Source: Hwanghaeella sp.
GTDB lineage: Bacteria > Pseudomonadota > Alphaproteobacteria > UBA8366 > Aestuariispiraceae
DNA: 60,314 nt
Direction of reading: 5' to 3'
NCBI GenBank assembly: GCA_028282025.1
Contig: JANQIT010000017.1
Coordinates: 1 to 60,314, forward strand
This document shows positions 25,494 to 34,237 of this stretch, piece by piece. Positions within the stretch are counted from its first letter, which is position 1. Every line of letters begins with the position of its first letter. Made by a program: the position numbers and the translations under genes. The notes beneath the pieces were generated by a model. It had not been told where the DNA came from. It did no database searches and saw only the letters and a list, made by a program, of their open reading frames with translations.

Positions 25494-26063
25494 TTAACTA
25501 TTAGGCAAATCCAAGACAGTTTGGATGGCGGAGACAACGGCGGTTGCGTCCGGTTTCGTCGCTGTCGGCCATGCATCCACCGGCGCTCCGTCGGGTCCGA
25601 TCAGGATTTTGTGGAAGTTCCAGCGCGGCGTTCCCCGAACGCCCAGCGCCTCCCTCGCCCAACGGTAGAAGGGATGCGCATTCCGGCCCTTCACGGCCTG
25701 CTTTTCGGTCAACGGGAAGGTGATGTCGTAATGGGTTTCGCAGAACTCCTTAATATCCTCCTCGCTGCCGGGCTCCTGACTGCCGAAATCATTGCTCGGC
25801 ACACCCAGCACCACCAATCCGTTTTCGCGATAGCGGTCGTAGAGAGCCTGCAGCGCCTTGTATTGCGGTGTGAAACCGCAGAATGAGGCTGTGTTGACCA
25901 CAAGGACGGCCTGCCCCTTGAAGCCCGCCAACGGCATGGGATCGCCCTCTATGGAGACAAAGCCGAACTGATGTGCGTTACCGTCCGCGGCGTGCGTCGT
26001 AGCCGGCGCCGCGATCGCGGCCGCCAAGAGGAGCATTGCTGCAAAGGGTGGCGGGAACCGCAT
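25494..26063 (-). CDS. Exported glutathione peroxidase family protein
   Basis: Reduces hydroperoxides with glutathione or thioredoxin. The catalytic Cys is Cys62 in NTASFCGFTPQYKALQALY, with VLGVPSNDFGSQEPG (Gln) and WNFHKILIG (Trp/Asn) completing the tetrad. The first 25 residues (RFPPPFAAMLLLAAAIAAPA, then TTHA) look like a signal peptide, so the enzyme is probably periplasmic, unusual for this cytoplasmic family. Length is 189 residues. It is transcribed away from the photolyase gene across a 116-base divergent region. Confidence 0.9.
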   Translation of the reverse strand: MRFPPPFAAMLLLAAAIAAPATTHAADGNAHQFGFVSIEGDPMPLAGFKGQAVLVVNTASFCGFTPQYKALQALYDRYRENGLVVLGVPSNDFGSQEPGSEEDIKEFCETHYDITFPLTEKQAVKGRNAHPFYRWAREALGVRGTPRWNFHKILIGPDGAPVDAWPTATKPDATAVVSAIQTVLDLPNS

Positions 26064-26179
26064 ATGACCTCTCCGTGGTGGATTCCTGTTTACCTAATCA
26101 TACGCCGGCTAGACCAAAACGGATGCGGGACGCAGGCGCATGACAAGTCCGTTCGCCGGCGTTCTGCGTAACCCGCTGC

Positions 26180-27718
26180 ATGACCGATGCTTCCGTCCGC
26201 GCATTGCGCCTTGTTCTAGGCGACCAACTGACCGAGTCGCTATCCAGCCTTCAAGGGCTCGACAGCACGGTGGATGCAGTGCTGATGGTCGAGGTGGCGG
26301 ACGAAACGGACTATGTCCGCCATCATCCGCAGAAGATCGTGCTTGTCCTGGCTGCCATGCGCCACTTTGCAGCATCTCTTCGCGACCGGGGGATCCGCGT
26401 TGAGTACGTGACCTTGGATGCACCGGGGAACAGCGGATCTTTTTCGGGGGAGATTGCCCGCGCCGTTGAACGGCTGAAGCCGGAGCGCGTGATCGTGACG
26501 GAACCGGGCGAGTGGCGGGTTCTGGAAATGATGCGGGACTGGCGGGAAACTCTGGATGTGCCCGTGGAGATCCGATCCGACGACCGTTTTCTCTGTTCTC
26601 TTGGGGAGTTCGCCCGCTGGGCCGACGGCCGCAAGCAATTGCGCATGGAGTATTTCTATCGGGAGATGCGGCGCAAAACCGGACTTCTGATGGATGTCGA
26701 CGGGAATCCGGAAGGCGGGGCCTGGAACTTCGACAGCCAGAACCGAAAAAACCTGCCCAAGGGGCTGCGGCCGCCACAGCGTCTGCGGTTTCCGCCGGAT
26801 GCGGTGACGGAGGAGGTCATCTCGCTGGTTTCCGAGCGGTTTGCGGATCATTTCGGCAGGGTGGACGGATTCGGATATGCGGTTACGCGCCAGGACGCCT
26901 TGCGCGCCCTTCGGGCTTTTGTCACCGACTGTCTGCCGTCCTTCGGCGACTATCAGGATGCGATGAAGCAGGATTCCCCCTTCCTGTATCATGGATTGGT
27001 TTCCGCCTATCTGAATATCGGACTTCTGCTTCCCCTGGAGGTTTGCCGGGCCGCGGAACAGGCTTATCTCGCAGGGCAAGCGCCGTTGAATGCGGTCGAA
27101 GGGTTCGTCCGGCAGATCCTGGGCTGGCGCGAATATGTCAGAGGGCTTTACTGGTTGAAAATGCCGGACTATGCCGCGACGAACTTCCTCAATGCGACCC
27201 GTGACTTGCCTGACTTTTACTGGAGCGGGGAGACCGGGCTGAATTGCCTGGCGCAGTCGATCCGCCAGACGAGGGACCATGCCTACGCGCACCATATCCA
27301 GCGCCTCATGGTAACCGGCTGTTTCGCTCTGTTGATCGGTGCCGACCCGGTTCAAGTGAACCGCTGGTATATGGAAGTCTATATCGACGCCTTCGAATGG
27401 GTCGAACTGCCGAACACCCATGGTATGGCCTTGTTCGCCGACGGCGGGATCATGGCCTCTAAACCTTATGCCGCCAGCGGAAAATACATCGACCGTATGT
27501 CCGACTACTGCCGGAACTGCCGATACGACGTGAAACAGAACACGGGGCCAGACGCCTGTCCGTTCAACGCGTTGTATTGGCGTTTCCTGGAGAACAATCG
27601 CGCCCTGCTTTCCAGGAACCCGCGCATGGGCATGCCGTACCGGACATGGGCGAAGATGGCGGAGGACAAACGCGCCGCGATCCTGCAAACGGCTGACGCG
27701 TTTCTGGATCGTCTTTAG
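26180..27718 (+). CDS. Iron-sulfur bacterial cryptochrome/(6-4) photolyase
   Basis: Light-dependent repair enzyme of the FeS-BCP group (PhrB/CryB). The 512-residue protein begins LRLVLGDQLTESLSSLQG, as this group does, and near the C-terminus has CRNCRYDVKQNTGPDACPF, three cysteines of the [4Fe-4S] cluster; the fourth is probably in LMVTGCFALLIG. FAD-contacting segments include GWREYVRGLYW and NTHGMALFADGGIMASKPYA. Family members repair (6-4) photoproducts using FAD and a lumazine antenna. Divergent from the exported peroxidase gene; the pairing fits protection from light and oxidants. Confidence 0.92.
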   Translation: MTDASVRALRLVLGDQLTESLSSLQGLDSTVDAVLMVEVADETDYVRHHPQKIVLVLAAMRHFAASLRDRGIRVEYVTLDAPGNSGSFSGEIARAVERLKPERVIVTEPGEWRVLEMMRDWRETLDVPVEIRSDDRFLCSLGEFARWADGRKQLRMEYFYREMRRKTGLLMDVDGNPEGGAWNFDSQNRKNLPKGLRPPQRLRFPPDAVTEEVISLVSERFADHFGRVDGFGYAVTRQDALRALRAFVTDCLPSFGDYQDAMKQDSPFLYHGLVSAYLNIGLLLPLEVCRAAEQAYLAGQAPLNAVEGFVRQILGWREYVRGLYWLKMPDYAATNFLNATRDLPDFYWSGETGLNCLAQSIRQTRDHAYAHHIQRLMVTGCFALLIGADPVQVNRWYMEVYIDAFEWVELPNTHGMALFADGGIMASKPYAASGKYIDRMSDYCRNCRYDVKQNTGPDACPFNALYWRFLENNRALLSRNPRMGMPYRTWAKMAEDKRAAILQTADAFLDRL

Positions 27719-27774
27719 CGCGGCGTCGTGGCATGATCGGCAATGGAGGTTGGGCCGCAAGACCGGAGGGGATC

Positions 27775-28143
27775 ATGAGCCAACACGTCCTTGAACACGC
27801 GATCATGCTTTCGTTGGAACCTTTGTTCGAACGCGCGGAAAACGAAAGTCTCTGGTTCTATCATTATTCCAAAGAGGCGGGCGAAGTGTGGTGTTCGCCG
27901 AAATATCTCCGCCTGTGTCACGACAAGGGGCGCTATATTTGGGGGCCGGAGCATTGGGAACTTCGCAGCCCGCTGATTTATATGAAATCCTTGAAATACA
28001 AGGCGCAGGAACTGGTCGACGAGTACAACGAAATGGCCGACCGGATGAAGCTCGAGGAAAAGATCGAGCTCAGCAGCGTATCGACCAATCCGGCCGACCT
28101 GCCGGAGAACCTTCCCCCTGTGGATACCGATAGCGCGGAATAG
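27775..28143 (+). CDS. Small protein of unknown function
   Basis: A 122-residue cytoplasmic protein I cannot assign. The start is strongly supported by GGAGGGG eight bases before ATG 27775. It contains ESLWFYHYSKEAGEVWCSPKY, CHDKGRYIWGPEHWELRSP and a helical KYKAQELVDEYNEMADRMK, then an acidic, proline-rich tail. Tyrosine and tryptophan are unusually frequent. It lies between the photolyase and the PhyH gene with 26 bases to the latter, so it is likely co-transcribed with one of them. Confidence 0.6.
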   Translation: MSQHVLEHAIMLSLEPLFERAENESLWFYHYSKEAGEVWCSPKYLRLCHDKGRYIWGPEHWELRSPLIYMKSLKYKAQELVDEYNEMADRMKLEEKIELSSVSTNPADLPENLPPVDTDSAE

Positions 28144-28169
28144 GGCGAAACGGAAGAAGGGCTGGAAAC

Positions 28170-29060
28170 ATGACGCCAGAGGCGATCCTTGCCGAACCGG
28201 CCCGTGTCCTCAGCCAGGCGCAGCGGGAGCGTTACTTCGAGGAAGGATATCTGCTTGTCGAGGGAGCGGTCGACCCGGGTTGGATCGCAAATCTGCTCTC
28301 CGTCACCCAGGACTTCGTGGATCGGAGCCGCGACCGAACGGTTTCGGACGGAACGTTCGATTTGGCGGCCGGCCACCATCCGCTGGCGCCGAAGTTGCGC
28401 CGTTTGCGGCGGCCCGACGAAAAGCATTCCCTCTATTGGGAATTCGCGACCGGGCTGCTGGCTGACATCGCCACGGATCTGGTCGGGCCGGATGTGGTGT
28501 TTCACCATTCGAAGCTGAACTTCAAATGGGGGGACGGCGAAGACCGGGTCGAATGGCATCAGGATATCCAGTTCTACCCGCACACCAACTACAGTTCCCT
28601 GACCATCGGCGCGTATCTCAGCGATGTCGGCCCGGATGACGGACCGCTGATGGTTCTGCCCCGCAGTCATGAGGGGCCGCTCTACGATCTTTATGGTGAC
28701 GATGGGCGCTGGGCGGGGTGCCTGCGGCCCGATGACGTCGCGGCCTTGGATGCCAGCTCGGCTGCGACCTGTCCGGGACCGGCGGGCAGCATCACCATCC
28801 ATAACTGCCGAACGCTTCATGCGACGGCCGCGACACGGACGCTGACCGGCCGCCCGTTGCTGTTGAACTGTTACAACGCGGTCGACGCTTTCCCCTATAC
28901 GGCCGTTCCCGACAAGTCCCGCCATGCGGGGGCTGTCATTCGTGGTGAGCGGGCCCGCGTGGCGCATCACGATCCGCGTCCGTGCCCGATCCCGCCCGAT
29001 TGGTCGGAAGGGTACACGTCCATCTTTGCCGCCCAGGTTGGGGAGGGCGGTTCCGGATAA
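28170..29060 (+). CDS. Phytanoyl-CoA dioxygenase (PhyH) family protein
   Basis: Iron(II)/2-oxoglutarate-dependent oxygenase of 296 residues. The metal triad is WHQDIQFYP (His-x-Asp) and the distal His in the TIHNCRTLHATAATR segment, with an Arg seven or so residues later to hold 2-oxoglutarate. PRSHEGPLYDLY is the usual DSBH turn. PhyH family members hydroxylate diverse substrates (phytanoyl-CoA, ectoine, secondary metabolites); the substrate here is unknown. Runs in the same direction as the small unknown gene before it and converges on the kinase gene. Confidence 0.87.
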   Translation: MTPEAILAEPARVLSQAQRERYFEEGYLLVEGAVDPGWIANLLSVTQDFVDRSRDRTVSDGTFDLAAGHHPLAPKLRRLRRPDEKHSLYWEFATGLLADIATDLVGPDVVFHHSKLNFKWGDGEDRVEWHQDIQFYPHTNYSSLTIGAYLSDVGPDDGPLMVLPRSHEGPLYDLYGDDGRWAGCLRPDDVAALDASSAATCPGPAGSITIHNCRTLHATAATRTLTGRPLLLNCYNAVDAFPYTAVPDKSRHAGAVIRGERARVAHHDPRPCPIPPDWSEGYTSIFAAQVGEGGSG

Positions 29061-29088
29061 GGTACCGGCCTTTAGAGTTGGCGCGGCG

Positions 29089-31716
29089 TTACGCGCGAAG
29101 GGGGGCTTTCACCTGCTGGCCCGGCTCCCGTCCGGCCTTGGACAGGGCCTGTTCCACGCTTTCCAACAGATCCGCCGTTGCGACCGGCTTGGTCAGATAA
29201 CGGAAGAAGCCGGCCTGTTCGCCCTGCCGCTGTTCCGCCTCCGTGGCCGCGGCTGTCAGGGCGATGACAGGGGTTCGGGCCGTTTCCGGGTTGGATTGAA
29301 GGATTTCAAGCATGTCGGCGCCGTCGACGCCGGGCAGGTCGAGATCGATCAGGACAAGGTCCGGGCGGGCGGTTCGGGCGCGGTCCAGACCCAGTTCTCC
29401 GGTCGGGGCATCAAGCAGCGTCACGCCGGAATTGTGGCTTAGGATTTTGCGAACGAGATCCAGGTTGGCCGGGTTGTCCTCTATATACAGGATAACGCTG
29501 TTGTGCGTTTCGCCGTTTGCGGCATCGCCGTCGCCCTGTTCCGGTTGCGGCAGGACCATGATTTGTTCGGAAACCGAGAAGTCGAGCCAAAAGGTGGTGC
29601 CTTCTCCCTCGACGCTTTCGACGGTGATTTCACCGCCCATTTGGGTGACCAGGCGCTTGGTGATGGTAAGGCCGATCCCGGTTCCCTCAATCGCGCTGTT
29701 TTCCGCACCAAGCCGGTCGAAGGGATCGAACAGATTCTCCATGCGGGTTTCGGGAATGCCCGACCCGTTGTCCCGAACGCCGATCCGCAATGTACCTTCT
29801 GCGCTCTCTGCCCGCAGAATCCGAACGGCGCCGCCCTTGTTGTTGTATTTGATTCCGTTCGACAGAAGGTTCAGCAGGACCTGTTTGAAACGGGTCTTGT
29901 CGACCGCGATGGACGGTAGCGGGTTTTCGGTGATGAGGCTGGACACCGAAACGCCGCGTTTATCGCCGTGAGAGGCGGATAGGGCGACGCATTCGTCGAT
30001 GACCGAGACCGGCTCGACCGGCTCAATCGTCAACGCGACCGTGTTCGCCTCGATCTTGGCGAGGTCCAGTATATCGTCGATCAGGGTCAGGAGGTGACGG
30101 CCGGCTTTCAACACTTGAGACAGCGAATCGCGCTGGTTTTCCGAAATGCTCTCCTTGTCGTTCACCATCACGAATTCGGTGAAGCCGATGATGGCGTTCA
30201 GCGGCGTGCGGAGCTCGTGGCTCATGTTCGACAGAAAATCGCTTTTCGCCTGGTTCGCTTGTTCCGCGTTGTATTGGGCTTGTTGCGCGGCGTCGATCGC
30301 GTTCCGCAGATCTGTGATGTCCTGATAAGTTTGGACGATCATCCCGTCATCAAGGGCGCGAAAGCTCACCTGGGTCCAGGCGTCTTCGTCCACGCCGCGT
30401 CTCTGATAGGTGGTGACGAAGCCGCGCTCCCCGCTCCGGACTCGGTTATTGAATTCACGGATCTTTACCTTGATCGCCTCCTCATGCTCCAGGCGGGCGC
30501 TCTGCGCCGCCTGCCGTTCGGTCAATGACAGATGCGGCGGCAGGCCCGTGAACCGTTCCGCCAGTTCGTTCGCCAGGACCGGACGGTTTTCGTCCTGAAA
30601 CACGACGATGCCCTGCCCGACATTATCCAGAATAATCCGCTGCAGTTTCGCCTGTTCCTCGGCTTCCGCACGGGCGCGTTGCAGTTCCGCGTTCGCTTCA
30701 TGGCGTTCGCGCACGGCGTCGCGCAGGGACAGCAGGGCGTTGCGGATCGTCTGCAACTCGTCCGGACCGACGGTTGGGACGGTGACCTTCGTGTCGCCCG
30801 ACGCCAATACCTGCATCGCTTTCGAAAATTCCCGCAGCCGGCCGAAAACGGCGAGTTTCAGCAGCAGCCAGCCGATGAGGACGCTGCCGACCACCACGGC
30901 CGCGACAATCCCGAGCGCCCGGTCGCGCAGCACCGACACCGCGGCGTGGAATCCGGAAAGGTCACGGGTCAGGGTGGCGACGGCCCAGACTTCGCCGTCC
31001 GCCCCTTCAATGGGAACCCGTAAGGTTTCGAGCTCTGCGTCCTGTATGGCGGCCGTGTCCGCGTGGTCGCTGACGAACAGGGTTTCTCCGTTCACATCGA
31101 TCAGACTGAACCGGCCCAGCAGGGCTGTCTCAATACCGTCCAGGTCGGATACCGGGTCTGTCACGAACTCAACGAAGCCGGCCACTTGGAACCCGCCGAT
31201 GGGGGCGAAAGTGCTGATCAGCGGGCGTCCATCCTGGCTGCGCCACATCAGGGACTGGATCTTCCGCCGGCCGCCCCGGCTTCGGTTGCGCAGCCGTTCC
31301 ATGAACGGGGCGAGGGTGGCGAGACTTTCTCCCGATCCCTTATCCGCCGAGGCGACGGTCGACAAAGTTGGGGCGTAGATCACGACATTCCTCAGCCGGA
31401 CGCGTCCTTGCGCCACTTCCAGCGTATGCATCATTCGGTTCGCCGCGATCCTGGCGCGCTGCGGATCGTTTTCCTTCATGCCTCTGACCAGGGTGGAGAG
31501 GCGGGCCCATTCGTCGATGAAAGGGTGAACCTTGCGCTGATGCCTGTCCTCGATCTGCCGCCGCACAAGGTGTGACACGGTGGCGGCGGTAAAGGCGTTC
31601 TGATTTTCAATCGCGAACCGCTGATAGGTCGCCGTGACCCAAATCAGCGTGCCGGCGACGGCGCACGCCGACAGCAGCATGATCAGTATGAGAATTCGGC
31701 GGAGTGTCCAGGTCAC
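29089..31716 (-). CDS. Membrane hybrid histidine kinase (HAMP-PAS-HisKA-HATPase-REC)
   Basis: An 875-residue hybrid sensor kinase. A transmembrane helix at about 8-28 and another at about 267-288 enclose a periplasmic sensor region of about 240 residues, followed by HAMP (289-345), a coiled coil, PAS (365-475), HisKA with the phospho-His in NMSHELRTPL (His500), HATPase (VRDNGSGIPE, GTGIGLTI) and a C-terminal receiver with phospho-Asp in LIDLDLPGVDG. No DNA-binding output is fused, so a separate response regulator or phosphotransferase must follow. Its start (GTG 31716) is 28 bases after the stop of the binding-protein gene, so the two are in one operon. Confidence 0.93.
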   Translation of the reverse strand: MTWTLRRILILIMLLSACAVAGTLIWVTATYQRFAIENQNAFTAATVSHLVRRQIEDRHQRKVHPFIDEWARLSTLVRGMKENDPQRARIAANRMMHTLEVAQGRVRLRNVVIYAPTLSTVASADKGSGESLATLAPFMERLRNRSRGGRRKIQSLMWRSQDGRPLISTFAPIGGFQVAGFVEFVTDPVSDLDGIETALLGRFSLIDVNGETLFVSDHADTAAIQDAELETLRVPIEGADGEVWAVATLTRDLSGFHAAVSVLRDRALGIVAAVVVGSVLIGWLLLKLAVFGRLREFSKAMQVLASGDTKVTVPTVGPDELQTIRNALLSLRDAVRERHEANAELQRARAEAEEQAKLQRIILDNVGQGIVVFQDENRPVLANELAERFTGLPPHLSLTERQAAQSARLEHEEAIKVKIREFNNRVRSGERGFVTTYQRRGVDEDAWTQVSFRALDDGMIVQTYQDITDLRNAIDAAQQAQYNAEQANQAKSDFLSNMSHELRTPLNAIIGFTEFVMVNDKESISENQRDSLSQVLKAGRHLLTLIDDILDLAKIEANTVALTIEPVEPVSVIDECVALSASHGDKRGVSVSSLITENPLPSIAVDKTRFKQVLLNLLSNGIKYNNKGGAVRILRAESAEGTLRIGVRDNGSGIPETRMENLFDPFDRLGAENSAIEGTGIGLTITKRLVTQMGGEITVESVEGEGTTFWLDFSVSEQIMVLPQPEQGDGDAANGETHNSVILYIEDNPANLDLVRKILSHNSGVTLLDAPTGELGLDRARTARPDLVLIDLDLPGVDGADMLEILQSNPETARTPVIALTAAATEAEQRQGEQAGFFRYLTKPVATADLLESVEQALSKAGREPGQQVKAPLRA

Positions 31717-31744
31717 ATGGTTACTCGATCAAGATCGCTATCGT

Positions 31745-32761
31745 TCAACGGAACGGCATTGCGTAGTGAAGGCCTCCATCCTGCCAGAGCGCGTTTAACC
31801 CCCGCTCGATGGCCAGCGGTGTGCCGGGGCCGACATTCCGCTCGTAGACTTCACCGTAGTTCCCGACTTGGCGGATGATCCGTTCCGCCCAGTCCACCGG
31901 CAGGCCCAGTTGCAGCCCCATGTTGCCCGTGACCCCCAGCAGCCGTTGCACAGTCGGGTCCGATGAGTTCTTCATGGCGTCGATGTTCTGGGATGTGATG
32001 CCCGATTCTTCCGCCTGGACCTTGGCGAAAACAGTCCATTTCACAACATCGAGCCATTCGTCATCGCCATGTCGAACGACGGGACCCAGCGGCTCCTTCG
32101 AAATGATGTCCGGCAGGATCGTGTGTGCTGCCGGGTCGTCGAACTCGGTCCTGAAGGCGGCCAAAGCGGATCGGTCGTACGTCATGGCGTCGCATTTTCC
32201 GCGTTCATAGGCCGCCGCCGCATCGCGCGGATTCTCGAACTGAAGCGAGCGCAAGGACAGTTCGTTGGCGCTGAAATAATCATACAGATTCAGTTCCGTC
32301 GTGGTACCCAGGGAAACGCAGATCGCCGCCCCATCCAATTCCTTTGCGGATCGAAGGCCAAGGTCTGCCCGGACCATGAACCCCTGACCGTCGAAAAACG
32401 TGACGCCGGCGAAATTCAAACCCAGTGCGGTGTCGCGAACCAATGTCCAGGTGGTGTTGCGCGCCAAGACATCGACCTCGCCTGACTGAAGCGCCGTGAA
32501 TCTCTCTTTGGGGGTCAGTTCGGTGAAAACGACTTTTTCCGCGTCGCCCAGGATGGCGGCGGCCACGGCGCGGCAGGTATCGACGTCCAACCCGGTCCAA
32601 CGCCCGGATGAGTCGCGGATTGAGAAACCCGGCAGCCCCTGGCTGACGCCACAGGTGACAAATCCTCGGTCGCGGGTGTCCTGCAAGGTTCCTGCAAGAA
32701 CTGCCGTAGAAAGCAGACTCCACAGAAATCCCGCCAAAAACAGGCGAACAACCGCAACCAT
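31745..32761 (-). CDS. Amino acid-type periplasmic substrate-binding protein
   Basis: A 338-residue solute-binding protein with a signal peptide (RLFLAGFLWSLLSTAVLAG) and the general L-amino-acid group features: TCGVSQGLPGFSIRDSSG, GLDVDTCRAVAAAILGD, VDVLARNTTWTLVRDTALG and WTVFAKVQAEESGIT. It resembles AapJ/BztA. ATG 32761 has GGAGAG eight bases upstream. No ABC permease or ATPase gene follows; instead the hybrid kinase with a periplasmic domain is next in the operon, which suggests the protein delivers ligand to that kinase. Confidence 0.92.
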   Translation of the reverse strand: MVAVVRLFLAGFLWSLLSTAVLAGTLQDTRDRGFVTCGVSQGLPGFSIRDSSGRWTGLDVDTCRAVAAAILGDAEKVVFTELTPKERFTALQSGEVDVLARNTTWTLVRDTALGLNFAGVTFFDGQGFMVRADLGLRSAKELDGAAICVSLGTTTELNLYDYFSANELSLRSLQFENPRDAAAAYERGKCDAMTYDRSALAAFRTEFDDPAAHTILPDIISKEPLGPVVRHGDDEWLDVVKWTVFAKVQAEESGITSQNIDAMKNSSDPTVQRLLGVTGNMGLQLGLPVDWAERIIRQVGNYGEVYERNVGPGTPLAIERGLNALWQDGGLHYAMPFR

Positions 32762-32926
32762 CAAAAACTCTCCACACGCTCGTCCGGCCGGAGGCGGTAC
32801 CCTGGGAAGCCGGATTTCATCCTATCCATTATTCCTCAGCCGGAAGCAAATATTATCAACCACTATTAACACGGATGGTGTCGGGACCGTAGCTCCTTCG
32901 CAATTCTGATAGGGAAATACTGTTTA

Positions 32927-33760
32927 TTATGAGTTAATTCGGTGCGTTTGCCTACTCTGGCGCGATGGTTTGTGCGCGTATAACGAGAAGGACAGATAGG
33001 CGGAACGGGTCCCTGACTGCTTCATTCCGGGGTCCGCATATGTCCCATCGGAGAACATATCGAAAGAAACCGGCATCGATGGTGCGCTGAGGGTAAGTCC
33101 GCGATCGGACAAGCTGTCGGGGTTCAATAGCTCCGGATGCACGGCGTGCAGTTCCGAAACCAGTGTCTGGCTTTGCACAAAAAACTGCGGCGCAAGGTCG
33201 GGCACGGTGCTGATGTCGAAATGCCCGGACCCGGTTCTGTAATACGGAATGTGAACGGGCGCTTGAACGGTGAGGCCGTCGGGAAGGACCAGCACGGCCT
33301 TGAGCCGCGCGCCGGATTGAATAGCGGCGCGGACAGCGTCCGTCTCAACCGGATCATGGTGCGTCGACGTCCATAAAAGCTCCATGTCGTCGCGAACGGT
33401 GAATTGGAATCGTTCATACATGCGCAGATGCATCACACGGGCGGACACGGAACCGGACCGCAGGCTTTCGGCAAAAGACTGATGCCTCAGGACGGCATAG
33501 ACCGGCGCGGTGTTCGTATAGGCGAACGCCGTCATGGCGCCGTCGACACTCTGTCCCGAAAACAGCGAACCCCGGTGACCGGTCATCCCCCAGACCGCGG
33601 AGTCCATCATGAACAGGTAATTCATGGGCAGACATTCCAGATAGGGATCTTGCGGCAAAGCCAGGGAGTCCAGGTCGGTACGCGGCTCCATAACCGTAAA
33701 CAGCGAGGCGCCTTGGGCCAACGCGCGCAGATCTTCGTCGGAGATGGCATAGCTGAACAT
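32927..33760 (-). CDS. Unknown protein, paralogue of 12116-12946
   Basis: A 277-residue cytoplasmic protein of unknown family. It aligns, with low identity but the same order of motifs, with the protein at 12116-12946 (YTNTAPVYAVL; IQSGARLKAVLVLPDG; QAPVHIPYYRTGSGHFDI). The C-terminal part (RSAYLSFSLYAHKPSRQ) ends basic. No signal peptide and no cofactor motif. The start at 33760 has no strong ribosome-binding site. It lies upstream of the binding-protein/kinase operon in the same direction, separated by an AT-rich 165-base gap. Confidence 0.6.
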   Translation of the reverse strand: MFSYAISDEDLRALAQGASLFTVMEPRTDLDSLALPQDPYLECLPMNYLFMMDSAVWGMTGHRGSLFSGQSVDGAMTAFAYTNTAPVYAVLRHQSFAESLRSGSVSARVMHLRMYERFQFTVRDDMELLWTSTHHDPVETDAVRAAIQSGARLKAVLVLPDGLTVQAPVHIPYYRTGSGHFDISTVPDLAPQFFVQSQTLVSELHAVHPELLNPDSLSDRGLTLSAPSMPVSFDMFSDGTYADPGMKQSGTRSAYLSFSLYAHKPSRQSRQTHRINS

Positions 33761-33904
33761 GATGCGACCATAGACACCCTTATGGACCTCCGCAAAGGAC
33801 GTTGGCGAAACACGGGCGGGCGCTGGCGGGCGTTCGGTATTTGTGTCTTGGGGCGCGGGACCTTTAAACTGAAAGGGAAATCAGAACACAGTCCGGAGGT
33901 CCGC

Positions 33905-34231
33905 ATGCCGTTCACCATCATTCCCGAGTTCAAGGTCAAGGAAGACAAGATCGACGCGTTCAAGACCGTCATTAAACAGCATGCGCACAATTCCTTTACC
34001 AAGGAAGAGGGGTGCCTGGGCTTCGAATGCGCGCAGGACCAGGACGATCCGACCCGCTTCTTCCTGTGGGAGACTTATGTCGATGAGGCCGCGTTGGACG
34101 TGCACCGCGCCAGCGATCACTTCGCCTGGTATTCCGAACAGGCCGCCCCGCTTGTGGAACCTGGCGCGGACGGGCGTTTGCCGCAATCGATCATCCGGTG
34201 CGACCGAGTGGCCTCCGGCCGAGACGATTGA
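33905..34231 (+). CDS. ABM-domain (YgiN-like) monooxygenase family protein
   Basis: A 108-residue ferredoxin-like fold protein of the antibiotic biosynthesis monooxygenase family: IIPEFKVKEDKIDAFKTVIKQ, EGCLGFECAQDQDDPTRFFLWE, HRASDHFAWYSEQAAPL. Such proteins usually form dimers and act on quinols or small aromatic or dicarbonyl compounds without a cofactor. Six bases separate it from the downstream SDR gene, so they are co-transcribed and may work on the same metabolite. Confidence 0.85.
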   Translation: MPFTIIPEFKVKEDKIDAFKTVIKQHAHNSFTKEEGCLGFECAQDQDDPTRFFLWETYVDEAALDVHRASDHFAWYSEQAAPLVEPGADGRLPQSIIRCDRVASGRDD

Positions 34232-34237
34232 ACGGAC

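Noticed and set aside
26240-27760. 506-residue ORF opposite the photolyase
   Set aside because: Long but only a shadow; the plus-strand photolyase carries its full cofactor and cluster motifs.
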